Shown in pieces: positions 27,816-36,035 of a DNA stretch of 64,000 bases; position 1 is the stretch's first letter, and every line of letters begins with the position of its first letter. Origin of the DNA: a bacterium (GTDB lineage: Bacteria; Pseudomonadota; Alphaproteobacteria; Micavibrionales; UBA2020). A model generated the notes under the pieces. The model was not told the origin of the DNA. It ran no database searches and saw only the letters and a program-made list of their open reading frames with translations. Made by a program: the position numbers and the translations under genes. The stretch covers positions 62,001-126,000 of the forward strand of contig JAQSDV010000004.1 of the NCBI GenBank assembly GCA_029945425.1, read 5' to 3'.

Positions 27816-28594
27816 GGCGTCACTCCGCCCGGCAGGCGCGTAATTTTCGGTTTATTATCGGGGAAGATATCTTTTTCCGTCAGCTTGCCGCCGCGGCTCG
27901 CGTGTTCTTCCAGCGCTTTTTTCAGCATGGTGCGGTTATCCATGTCGGCCATATTTTGGCGCGTCATCGTTTCCACAGGACCGTTTTCTCCCTTGCGCAC
28001 CAGCGTCAGGCGCTCCAGCGAGACGAAGTTAAAGACGTCTTCCAGCGTGAGGTCGCCCGCGCGCTGTTTGAAGACGACTACATTGGCGTATTCCTGCGAT
28101 GCGCGACGCTCCACCTCTTCGCGCTCGAGGCGCAGTTTATCGTCGCGGGCGCGGTTTTGTATTTCACGCGCTGCAGCCTGCTTGGCTGCGTGCTTGTTGA
28201 GCAGTTCTGCCATGGCCTTCACTTTATAATTCACCGCGTTGTCGAGCGGGGTGCGGTTGGAGCCGTCCTTGACCGTCACCGACGCGCCTTTTTCCAGCAG
28301 CAGTTCCACAATCGCGCCATGATTGCTGACAATCGCGTTCACAAGGGGCGACCAGCCGAGCGAATTCGGCTCATCGATTTTCGCGCCGCGTTCCAGCAGC
28401 AGCTGCACGCTATGAAGATGCCCCTGATCCGCGGCCCAGCCCAGCGCCGTATTGCCCCAGAACCCACCCGTCGCGTTGATATCCGCACCGGCATCTAGCA
28501 GGCGCGTGATTTCGACGGCATCTCCACGCTTGGCAGCCTTCCGCAGTTTCTTGTCGCGCTGTTCGGGCGTATCAGGCCCGCCGAAACCGAACAT
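27812..28594 (-). CDS. Ankyrin protein with coiled segment and shared C-terminal domain (copy 1 of 5)
   Basis: The 260-residue first gene of the array starts MFGFGGPDTPEQRDKKLRKAA. It has three to four ankyrin repeats (ITRLLDAGADINATGG, LLLERGAKIDEPNSLG, LLLEKGASVTVKDGSN), then an added charged, probably coiled helix (residues 140-175, KQAAAREIQNRARDDKLRLE) before the common domain (DLTLEDVFNF, LERLTLVRK, GPVETMTRQNM, GG, EKDIF). The ATG at 28594 has AGGA 11 bases upstream. The open frame continues to 28642 but that start lies across an inverted repeat that looks regulatory. Confidence 0.87.
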   Translation of the reverse strand: MFGFGGPDTPEQRDKKLRKAAKRGDAVEITRLLDAGADINATGGFWGNTALGWAADQGHLHSVQLLLERGAKIDEPNSLGWSPLVNAIVSNHGAIVELLLEKGASVTVKDGSNRTPLDNAVNYKVKAMAELLNKHAAKQAAAREIQNRARDDKLRLEREEVERRASQEYANVVVFKQRAGDLTLEDVFNFVSLERLTLVRKGENGPVETMTRQNMADMDNRTMLKKALEEHASRGGKLTEKDIFPDNKPKITRLPGGVTP

Positions 28595-28607
28595 CGTGAA
28601 TCGTATC

Positions 28608-28633
28608 CTATGGTAATTATTTATTTGCCATAG
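28608..28633. promoter_or_regulatory. Inverted repeat upstream of the ankyrin operon
   Basis: CTATGG (28608-28613) and CCATAG (28628-28633) form a perfect 6-base inverted repeat separated by 14 AT-rich bases, 14 bases upstream of the first ankyrin ATG. The position would suit an operator or a leader hairpin. It is short and could occur by chance. Confidence 0.3.
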
Positions 28634-28771
28634 AAATAGCACGCACAGTATGTGGCGGGCAATAGATTACAGTTCCGGAGTTATGTATAATTACTGCAGA
28701 TTTTTGTCTGTTTGCAGCAACTTGCGCCTGCATTAACGTGGAGGGAGAAAAATTTTTACAGGAGACATGCT

Positions 28772-29593
28772 ATGAAACGCCTTCTTCTCGCCCTTGTCCT
28801 GCTGATGGCTGCCGCTCATCCCGCTGCGGCGAAAGTCGTGACAAAGGAAGTGGCGTACAAAGATGGCAACGTATCCCTGACCGGTTATTACGCCTATGAC
28901 GATTCAACCGCGCGCCCGCGCCCCGGCGTGATCGTAATCCATGAATGGTGGGGTCACAACGCCTATGCCCGCCGCCGTGCGGAACAGCTGGCGGAACTGG
29001 GCTATGCGGCATTCGCGGTTGATATGTACGGCACCAGCCGGACAGCCGGCAATCCGGAAGAGGCACAGAAACTTTCGAAACCTTTCTATGATAACCGCAG
29101 CCTGATGGACAGTCGCGCGATGGCGGGGCTAAACAAGCTGATGACGATGCCAAACGTGGACGGTTCGCGCATGGCTGCCGTCGGCTATTGCTTTGGCGGC
29201 ACGGTCGCCCTTGAAATGGCGCGTCATGGCGAAGACCTGCGAGGTGTTGTCAGCCTGCATGGCGGCCTGTCGACGCCGGAGCGTGCCGAACCCGGCCGTG
29301 TGAAAGCGCAAGTGCTGGTGCTGAACGGCGGCGCCGACCAGATGGTCAAGGAGAAGGAGCGCAACAATTTCGTGGCCGAAATGAAGGCTGCAGGCGTGAA
29401 TTTCAAGAACATCACCTATCCTGATGCGCTGCACGCCTTTTCTAACCCGAAGGCGACCGAAATCGGCAAGCGTTTCAACATTCCCGTCGCATATAACGAA
29501 GATGCGGACAAAAAATCGTTCGAGGAAGAAAAGAAATTCCTCGCCCGCGTGTTCAAGCCGCGTGCGGAAGAGCCGGTTGAAGCGCCCCGGTAA
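28772..29593 (+). CDS. Secreted dienelactone hydrolase family protein
   Basis: The 273-residue protein has a signal peptide (KRLLLALVLLMAAAHPAAA, cut near residue 20) and an alpha/beta hydrolase domain. HEWWGHN and the nucleophile elbow GYCFGG (Cys) are typical of dienelactone hydrolases; the remaining triad is likely Asp in GGADQMV and His in ALHAFSNP. The ATG at 28772 has AGGAG at good spacing. The upstream in-frame start at 28712 would hide the signal peptide. Substrate is unknown; many family members are not true dienelactone hydrolases. Confidence 0.88.
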   Translation: MKRLLLALVLLMAAAHPAAAKVVTKEVAYKDGNVSLTGYYAYDDSTARPRPGVIVIHEWWGHNAYARRRAEQLAELGYAAFAVDMYGTSRTAGNPEEAQKLSKPFYDNRSLMDSRAMAGLNKLMTMPNVDGSRMAAVGYCFGGTVALEMARHGEDLRGVVSLHGGLSTPERAEPGRVKAQVLVLNGGADQMVKEKERNNFVAEMKAAGVNFKNITYPDALHAFSNPKATEIGKRFNIPVAYNEDADKKSFEEEKKFLARVFKPRAEEPVEAPR

Positions 29594-31252
29594 TTACGCT
29601 GCCTTGATCTCGCGCAGAAAACTACCAACCTGACCGCGCAGGCTTTCCGACTGGCGTGACAGGTCGGATGCGGCGGCAATCATCTGGCTCACCGCCGAAC
29701 TTGCGCCTGTCGATGCCAGCTTTACATCCGTGGCATGTGTCGATACATCATGCGTTATCTCTGCGGCCTGCTGCACGTTACGGGCGATTTCCTGCGTTGC
29801 GGCACCTTGTGCCACAACGGCATTCGCGATCGTCGCGGAAATCTTGTTCATTTCGTTGATCGTTTCGGATATCTGCTGCAGGACGCCAACTGTATCCGAC
29901 GCTGCCTGCTGGATAAAGCTCACCTGTTCCTCGATCTGGCGGGTCGCAAGGGTGGTTTGGCCGGCAAGATTCTTGACCTCCGCCGCCACGACAGAAAAGC
30001 CTTTACCCTGTTCGCCGGCACGCGCGGCCTCGATTGTGGCATTGAGGGCCAGCAGGTTGATTTGCGCCGTGATCTCGTTAATCACATCGACGACGCCGCC
30101 GATTTTTTCCGCGGCCTCGCTTAATGATTCAGCCGTTTCGTTGGCGCGGCAGGCTTCGCCGACCGCCGAGGTCATGATTTTTTCACCGTTCTCCACCTGC
30201 TCTGCAATGCCGCGGATGGAGGCGGAAAGTTCGGTGGTTGCGGCAGCAACCGTCTGCACGTTTTGCGATGCGCCCGCGATGCCGGTCACCAGCTTGCCCA
30301 GCTTCTCCGCGCTGTCCTGCGCGCGTTTCATGACATCGCGCGATGTGGCATCCATTTCCGTTGCGGCAGAGGCGACGGTATCCGCCACGCTTTTGACTTT
30401 CGCCTCGAAATTATCGGCGAGGCCGAACATCGCGCCGCGGCGCTCCTCTTCGACATGCTTTTTCAGCGCTTCGGCTTCGGCTTCTAGCCGCCGTTTTTCC
30501 TCAACATTGCGCCGGAAGATCGCGAGAGCCGCCGCAATCTGCCCGATTTCATCACTGCGGCCGGTGAACGGTACCTGTCCATCCAGCCTGCCGGCCGAAA
30601 TATCTTTCATTAAAGCGATCAATTTTTCCTGCGGCTCAAAGATCTGGCGGCGCGCGAACAGCGGAACCATCAGTGCGACGAGCATGACCACTAAGGCGAT
30701 TGCGAAATGGCGCGTCAGCGCCGTGTCCGCTGTGCTGCCGGCCGTTTGCGCAAGCTGCGCGATATACTCAGCCAATTGCACGGAAACTGCTTCATTTTTA
30801 TCGCGCAATGTTTCAAAAAGGCGCTGGAAATCACGGAGCTTCTCCGCATCGGATGTCTGGGTTGCAAGTTCCGCAGCCGACCGATTGTAGTCTATCGCCA
30901 GCAACGCGATTTCACGTAGTGCCCGCCGGACTTCATCGGGCGGGTTGAGCGCAAGCGCATGCTCGATATCCCCGCTGAATTCCGCGCCATCGCGCACCAG
31001 CTGCGCCCGCGCTTGCTTCAGCAACGCATTGTTCCCGTTGCTGCGGGCATATAGGGATCTCATCACTTGCGACTGCACGGCGTCGTGCATCATGTCGGCA
31101 TGCATGTGCGCGCGCACGATGGCGGCGGCGCGCCCTTCGGCATTCGCATCCGCCACCAGCATGCGGGTCATGATGAAATCATGAATGGCCGCCAACAGGA
31201 TGACTGTGATGACGGCAGTGCTGAGCGAGGTAAATTTTTTCTTGAGCGTCAT
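29594..31252 (-). CDS. Methyl-accepting chemotaxis protein
   Basis: The 552-residue receptor has a first membrane helix (about 8-28), a roughly 150-residue periplasmic helical sensor, a second helix (FAIALVVMLVALMVPLFA), a HAMP domain (ISAGRLDGQVPFTGRSDEIG) and a cytoplasmic signalling domain with the hairpin tip region IEAARAGEQGKGFSVVA. No C-terminal receptor-tethering pentapeptide is seen. The start at 31252 (MTLKKKFTSLS) places basic residues before the first helix. No other chemotaxis gene is nearby, so the ligand cannot be inferred. The strand converges with the hydrolase gene without a gap. Confidence 0.93.
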   Translation of the reverse strand: MTLKKKFTSLSTAVITVILLAAIHDFIMTRMLVADANAEGRAAAIVRAHMHADMMHDAVQSQVMRSLYARSNGNNALLKQARAQLVRDGAEFSGDIEHALALNPPDEVRRALREIALLAIDYNRSAAELATQTSDAEKLRDFQRLFETLRDKNEAVSVQLAEYIAQLAQTAGSTADTALTRHFAIALVVMLVALMVPLFARRQIFEPQEKLIALMKDISAGRLDGQVPFTGRSDEIGQIAAALAIFRRNVEEKRRLEAEAEALKKHVEEERRGAMFGLADNFEAKVKSVADTVASAATEMDATSRDVMKRAQDSAEKLGKLVTGIAGASQNVQTVAAATTELSASIRGIAEQVENGEKIMTSAVGEACRANETAESLSEAAEKIGGVVDVINEITAQINLLALNATIEAARAGEQGKGFSVVAAEVKNLAGQTTLATRQIEEQVSFIQQAASDTVGVLQQISETINEMNKISATIANAVVAQGAATQEIARNVQQAAEITHDVSTHATDVKLASTGASSAVSQMIAAASDLSRQSESLRGQVGSFLREIKAA

Positions 31253-31346
31253 GATAGAAGGTCTCCCCCATAACCTAGGAGTGTACCGTAAATCACTTAA
31301 CAACTAAAGATTGCGCGTCCTTTTTGCATACGATGGTATGCAGATG

Positions 31347-31778
31347 TTATTTTTTCTTCAGCAGGTCACGGATTTCTTCCAGCAAAACTTCGGAGCGCAC
31401 CGGCGCGGGAGGAGCTGCAGCGGCTGCGTCTTCTTTGGCTTTCAGCTTGTTGAGCGGCTTCACCACGAAGAAGAAGATCGCAAACGCGACCAGAACGAAC
31501 TGGAACAGCGTATTGCCGAACATGCCGATATTCCAGGTGCTGACTCCGGCAGCCTTGGCCGCGGCGATGGTAGGGAAAGTCTGGTCGGTCGCGCTGAGGG
31601 TGACAAAGAAGTTGCTGAAATCGACCTTGCCGAGAATCAGGCCCAGCGGCGGCATGATGATGTCTTCAACCAGCGAAGTGACGATTTTGCTGAAAGAAGC
31701 ACCAATAATGACCCCGACCGCAAGGTCGACAACGTTGCCCCGCATGATGAATTTCTTGAATTCCTGAAGCATTTCCAT
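31347..31778 (-). CDS. mscL: Large-conductance mechanosensitive channel MscL
   Basis: MscL is a homopentameric inner-membrane channel that opens under hypo-osmotic shock. The 143-residue protein matches the family in length and order: N-terminal helix ([12 protein letters not shown]), first membrane helix with [18 protein letters not shown], periplasmic loop, second helix ([17 protein letters not shown]) and a C-terminal helix bundle ([11 protein letters not shown]), with an Ala/Pro linker. The ATG at 31778 follows an AAGG site. Confidence 0.96.
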   Translation of the reverse strand: MEMLQEFKKFIMRGNVVDLAVGVIIGASFSKIVTSLVEDIIMPPLGLILGKVDFSNFFVTLSATDQTFPTIAAAKAAGVSTWNIGMFGNTLFQFVLVAFAIFFFVVKPLNKLKAKEDAAAAAPPAPVRSEVLLEEIRDLLKKK

Positions 31779-31894
31779 GGCCTTTTTCCTTTGCTGCGTG
31801 TTGATAAGTCATTTTCTAGGCCTTTCTAACCCCTGAATCAACTAACTCATTGATTTTACTTCGTTAATGACTCAATCCATTTTCCGGAAAGTGT

Positions 31895-31923
31895 TTGCAT
31901 AAGCAAAATCGGGATGCTATAGT
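31895..31923 (+). promoter_or_regulatory. Promoter of the 1162-residue protein gene
   Basis: TTGCAT (31895-31900) and TATAGT (31918-31923) are separated by exactly 17 bases, 37 bases upstream of the ATG at 31960. Both match sigma70-type hexamers at four or five of six positions. Confidence 0.6.
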
Positions 31924-31959
31924 CCCCACGATATTAACCAATTCAAGGATGGAACAGCG

Positions 31960-34900
31960 ATGGCCGACAGCCTTCCGTCGAACGCAGATTTCAAGCTGCC
32001 CGAGGACCTCCAGACTCTGTCGCAGATGCGCGACCAGCTGAGCGATTACCTCAACACCCTTGAGCGCAACACGGATTCAGTCAACGCATGGCTGCACAAG
32101 CACCAGAATAGCGTCATCGTCGGCCACCACCAGCTCAACCGCTCTGTTTCCCTGAAGAATGAAAAAGACGCGCTGCAGGCACTGAAGGATCTTGGCGAAA
32201 CAGCGGGATTCGTTCTGTCGATGCAGGATTTCAAGGGTCAGGCTGAAGCGGCCTTCGGCGCGGACAGCGCCGTCGTGAAGGAAATTGCGAAGTTCGCGCA
32301 AGGCGTGCCGAAAGCCATCCTGGAAGACCTGCCGGAAATCAAGCTGCCCGACGCGAATACGCCCACTGCGTATATCCCGCCCCTGCCCAAGTCCGAGTTG
32401 CCGGAACCCGAGGCCGAGAAAAAACGCAGCATGTGGAACCCCGCGACCTGGTTCGGCAAGGCTGACCGCGAGGAAGAAGAGGCACGCAAGAGCGCCGAAG
32501 CCGAAGCCCAGCGCAAGATTGATGATATCAAACGCCATTGGCGTCTGGTGCGCAGCGAACTGATCGGCTTGCAAAGCGACCGCCATTATTACGTCGATAG
32601 TTTCATGGATTGGGTCGGTGAAACGCTGGCGCCGCAAAAGGCGGACGAGACCGAAGCCAAAAAGCTGATGGAAAAATACCAGAACCCGCAATTCGTCATC
32701 GACCTTGCTGTCCGTGACTATGCGGAAGTGATGGAAGTGAAAGTCGGCATGGTCAAGGACCGCGCGCTTCTTTATTCCAAAACCGCCGCCCTGATCGACG
32801 AACAGCGCATCGGCGAATTCGCCGCGCTGCTGCCCGCCCTGTTCCCCAAATCCGAAACATCGGAATCGAAACAACTGAAAGAATTGCTGCTGCAGGATTA
32901 TAAGGTCGTGAGCTTTGCCGAGATGGCGCTTGACCGCGTGACGAAACGCGACGATCAGCTTGTGCTGCTGAAAACCGCGCTGACCCATGAGCCGGACTTC
33001 AAGCTGGCCGGCATGAGCGGCAAAACGCAGGTGTTCGAACGCATCCTGAAGGAAACGACCGCCGCGCAAGACCCTCTGGACGCCTCGGCGCTCAGCCTGA
33101 CGCTGAAAAAACTGGGCATCGGCAACGACAACGGCGCTGCCGTCATCGACCTGAAAGGCCCCGGCCAGACAGTGTTCGAACGCCTCGCCACGCGTTTCAA
33201 CACGACACTGAACAAAATGCAGACGGCCGTCGGCCATGTGCTGACCGGTCTTGGCAACGCAAACGGCGTCGCCGAGAAACAACTGACGGATTTTGTTGCC
33301 GCCGTGCGCGAAGGCGCGCCGCTGGAACTGGGCGCTGTGCTGTCGAACATTGATAGCGGCGCGGGCTCCCTCGCTTTCAAGGGTTTGTGGAACCTGACCT
33401 ATCCCGGCGTTTCGCTGATCGGCGAAATTTCTAAAACCGCGAAGACGACGGCTGAACTGTCGGCGCTGACCGAACTTGCGTTGCGCGTGGGCCTGACCGA
33501 CGAATTCAAGGTTGGCACCAATGCCGTGCAGGGCGACGCGAAGAACGTCCTGAAATTCATCAACGAAAAAATCATGCCCGAGCATGAGGATTTCAACCTC
33601 TCCGTCCTGCGCAAACTGATCGGCACGTCGTTCACGAATGCCGGCCTTGACCAAATGCGCCGCGAACTGACACGCGCGGGCGGCTGGCTCGAACAGGTCG
33701 CGGCATCGCCGCTGAACGCCGAAGGCAAGCTCAGCTGGACGGCGGCATTCCTGGAGCCTTGGCCCTCCAACATTGTCAAATCGAACATTCTTGCCGAAGC
33801 CGCACAAACTGCCAAAAGCGCGGATGCCAAAAAAGCCCTGCTGTCGCTGGAATCCAACCTCGCCGGCGATAACGTACGCCTTGATGACGGTCGCATCCTG
33901 ACCAACCTCGACCGCATTGCCAACATCTGGTACGACGGCGACACCAAGGTCGTGCGCCTGACCGTCAACGGCACCGGCCACACCATGCTGGACGACGTAT
34001 CGCCCCAGATGGCCAAGGAAGTGCTGACGCATATCCAGCGCAAAGCGCCGTTCCTTCAATCCGAATATGACGGCCTGTACAACCCGTCGAATCTCGACCG
34101 CATCGTGACCACGCCGCAAAAGACCGCGATTTACTGGGGCAATCACACCGGCATGCTGAACGTGCCGGATGAAACGATCGCGACGCTGCACAAGCATCCC
34201 GATTTCCTGCATGTGACCAACAGCGGCAACGGCCAGACGCACAGCATCAACCTGAAAACCGTCGCGCTGCTGCAGCCCCTGTCGGATGGCACGCATCTGC
34301 TGGTCGACAAATACGGCGCTGTGCAGGTTCTGGAAGGCAAAGTGAGCCTTGCTGCGAAAGACAATCTGCTGGACCTGTCGGGCACCTATTTCAACCCGCG
34401 CAACGCCTCGATCCTGTCGCTCGACGCCGACAAGAAAACCGTCGGTTTCCGCGCCGAAAGCAAGGATTTCGAAGACCTGCTGGAAAGCGTTTCCGCCGGC
34501 CAGTATTTCTACAACCTTGACCTGAACGCAGCCGATTTCGCGCGCGCGCAGACGGCAGTCGCTGCGGCACCCGCCATCGCGACGCCGAATAAGGGCGACT
34601 TGAAGAACCTGCATTTCAACTTTGAAACGCTGGGTTACATGATCTATACCGACGAGCGCGAGGCTGGTTTCAGCATCCGCAAGAACGGCCCCGCCAAGAC
34701 CCCGGGCTTTATCGCGACGCAGGAAGAAGCACTGGCGAAGAACATTTATGCCGGCCTGTCATCGAACCCGGACCTTGTTTCGGTCGGCAATGTGGTCACG
34801 CATAAATCGCTGATCGACGACGCCTATTACAACGCCGACAAGCAGCGTTTCTACATGGTGCTGAACAACGACATCCTGCCGATCCCGGCAGAGGATGATG

Positions 34901-35448
34901 CCGCGTATAAGGCGCTGCAGAAACTGTCAAAAGAAGACGGCTTCATGGTCGTGGGCGCAAGCACGGTGCCCAACCCCAAAGGGTCCGGCACGGTCGAGCT
35001 TCCCGCCGACATCATCAACCTGAACCGCACCGTCATGCAGTTCTACAGCGATGCGCAGGACAAGACCTTCCTTGTGGCCGATAACGAGCGTTTCTATTAT
35101 ATCGGCTACGACAAGCAGCAAGCGGCAAGCCTGTTTGACCTGCTGGAAAAACAGGGCCTGCAGGACGCGAAAGATGCAACGCCGAAAGCGCTGGCATGGA
35201 CGCAGAAACTGGCTGCAACGGCAGAGGCGCTGCCGACCGTCATGCTGCGCGTGACGCCGTCGCTGACCGACCTGTCGCGCGAACACCTGCTGCAGCAGGC
35301 GGTGGGCCAGCCCGGCGAAAACCGCGCCATGCCGGAGCCAAAGAAGGACTTCAGCATCGTGGCGGCATCCTACAAGCCGAATGCCGTGCTGGAATACCCG
35401 GTGCGCGCCAATGTCGCGCCGATGCGCAAAAACGCACCGCGCATATAA
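31960..35448 (+). CDS. 1162-residue protein of unknown function with degenerate repeats
   Basis: I do not recognise this protein. It has no signal peptide or membrane helix, so it is likely cytosolic or exported by an unseen route. Residues 15-60 and 160-200 look like coiled helix (EEEEARKSAEAEAQRK), with a Pro-rich linker at 130-152. Residues 200-640 are helix-rich. From about 640 to 1070 a loose unit of 45-65 residues recurs: N-L-x(6-8)-Y-x-D/N-x(2)-K, alternating hydrophobic strands, an Asn/Asp turn, then a short helix. Examples start at 649 (NLDRIANIWYDGDTK), 885 (NFETLGYMIYTDERE), 951 (IDDAYYNADKQRFY) and 1020 (NLNRTVMQFYSDAQDK). It is a single-gene unit with its own promoter and terminator. 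Confidence 0.85.
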   Translation: MADSLPSNADFKLPEDLQTLSQMRDQLSDYLNTLERNTDSVNAWLHKHQNSVIVGHHQLNRSVSLKNEKDALQALKDLGETAGFVLSMQDFKGQAEAAFGADSAVVKEIAKFAQGVPKAILEDLPEIKLPDANTPTAYIPPLPKSELPEPEAEKKRSMWNPATWFGKADREEEEARKSAEAEAQRKIDDIKRHWRLVRSELIGLQSDRHYYVDSFMDWVGETLAPQKADETEAKKLMEKYQNPQFVIDLAVRDYAEVMEVKVGMVKDRALLYSKTAALIDEQRIGEFAALLPALFPKSETSESKQLKELLLQDYKVVSFAEMALDRVTKRDDQLVLLKTALTHEPDFKLAGMSGKTQVFERILKETTAAQDPLDASALSLTLKKLGIGNDNGAAVIDLKGPGQTVFERLATRFNTTLNKMQTAVGHVLTGLGNANGVAEKQLTDFVAAVREGAPLELGAVLSNIDSGAGSLAFKGLWNLTYPGVSLIGEISKTAKTTAELSALTELALRVGLTDEFKVGTNAVQGDAKNVLKFINEKIMPEHEDFNLSVLRKLIGTSFTNAGLDQMRRELTRAGGWLEQVAASPLNAEGKLSWTAAFLEPWPSNIVKSNILAEAAQTAKSADAKKALLSLESNLAGDNVRLDDGRILTNLDRIANIWYDGDTKVVRLTVNGTGHTMLDDVSPQMAKEVLTHIQRKAPFLQSEYDGLYNPSNLDRIVTTPQKTAIYWGNHTGMLNVPDETIATLHKHPDFLHVTNSGNGQTHSINLKTVALLQPLSDGTHLLVDKYGAVQVLEGKVSLAAKDNLLDLSGTYFNPRNASILSLDADKKTVGFRAESKDFEDLLESVSAGQYFYNLDLNAADFARAQTAVAAAPAIATPNKGDLKNLHFNFETLGYMIYTDEREAGFSIRKNGPAKTPGFIATQEEALAKNIYAGLSSNPDLVSVGNVVTHKSLIDDAYYNADKQRFYMVLNNDILPIPAEDDAAYKALQKLSKEDGFMVVGASTVPNPKGSGTVELPADIINLNRTVMQFYSDAQDKTFLVADNERFYYIGYDKQQAASLFDLLEKQGLQDAKDATPKALAWTQKLAATAEALPTVMLRVTPSLTDLSREHLLQQAVGQPGENRAMPEPKKDFSIVAASYKPNAVLEYPVRANVAPMRKNAPRI

Positions 35449-35464
35449 GCGAAAAACGAACAAA

Positions 35465-35500
35465 GAAAAAGGGACCCTTCACAGGGCCCCTTTTTTTATT
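35465..35500 (+). terminator. Rho-independent terminator
   Basis: AAAGGGaCCC and GGGcCCCTTT flank a short loop and are followed by a T-run (35491-35497), 17 bases after the stop of the 1162-residue protein gene. Confidence 0.8.
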
Positions 35501-35514
35501 GTCTCAGCCGAGGC

Positions 35515-35670
35515 TTAGTAGTTCTTGTTGTCGTGCGCGGCGTCTTTGATGGTGTCGCCGGCAGCTTCGATGTCTTTACCAGCGCCTTCGGTCGTGTTGC
35601 AGGCCGAAACGGCAAGCGTGCCCAGAAGGCAGAGGCAAAGTGCGAGTTTTTTGATGTTGATCATTTTCAT
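35515..35670 (-). CDS. Small entericidin-like lipoprotein
   Basis: A 51-residue protein, MKMINIKKLALCLCLLGTL followed by AVSACNTTEGAGKDIEAAGD and a short C-terminus. The lipobox AVSAC makes Cys24 the probable lipidation site, and the mature part matches the EcnA/EcnB pattern CNTxxGxGxDIxxxGxxI. Entericidins are small outer-membrane-associated lipoproteins of uncertain role in stress-related lysis. It reads on the minus strand with the terminator of the opposite gene just past its stop. Confidence 0.82.
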   Translation of the reverse strand: MKMINIKKLALCLCLLGTLAVSACNTTEGAGKDIEAAGDTIKDAAHDNKNY

Positions 35671-35753
35671 GGCGGTCTTTCCTTTTTAAAAACAAATGCA
35701 TAACAACCCGCAAACGAATTGCCCCGCATTTTGGTTCAATTTTATTTTAGCGA

Positions 35754-35975
35754 TTAGTTATAAGCATTCGGGCTGCTGCTGTCGGCAGGCGCGTCGGCGG
35801 GCGGGCTGTTCTGGCCGGCGGTGCGGTCGTTTTCACCGCCTTGGCCGTTGTCGCCATCGGTCATACCATGCCAGTCTGCCTTCATGCCGTCCCAGGTGCC
35901 GCTGCAAGCGGACAGGGGCAGCGCGCAAACGGCAAGCAGGCCAAGGCACATCACGAATTTCTTGAGGTTGATCAC
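35754..35975 (-). CDS. Small predicted lipoprotein
   Basis: A 73-residue protein with the N-terminus INLKKFVMCLGLLAVCALPLSAC; LSAC is the lipobox and Cys is the predicted lipidated residue. The mature part is acidic and rich in Gly, Asn, Pro and Ser, probably disordered. I start at GTG 35975, nine bases after AAGGAG; a TTG at 35981 sits too close to the same site. The leader starts like that of the entericidin-like neighbour (xINxKK), suggesting related origin. Function unknown. Confidence 0.65.
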   Translation of the reverse strand: MINLKKFVMCLGLLAVCALPLSACSGTWDGMKADWHGMTDGDNGQGGENDRTAGQNSPPADAPADSSSPNAYN

Positions 35976-36035
35976 AGTCAAAGTCTCCTTCGGGGTTTGT
36001 TGTTCACCCGAAGGATAACAGGCTGAAAGCCAAAA

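Noticed and set aside
31325..31346. Palindrome TGCATAC-gatg-GTATGCA just past the mscL stop as a terminator
   Set aside because: The stem is only seven weak pairs and no T-run follows it directly on the mscL strand, so I do not call it.
32077..34614. An 845-codon open frame on the minus strand inside the 1162-residue gene
   Set aside because: The translation is rich in Arg, Gln, His and Phe with no ordered pattern, typical of antisense shadow. The plus-strand frame has a promoter, terminator and protein-like composition.
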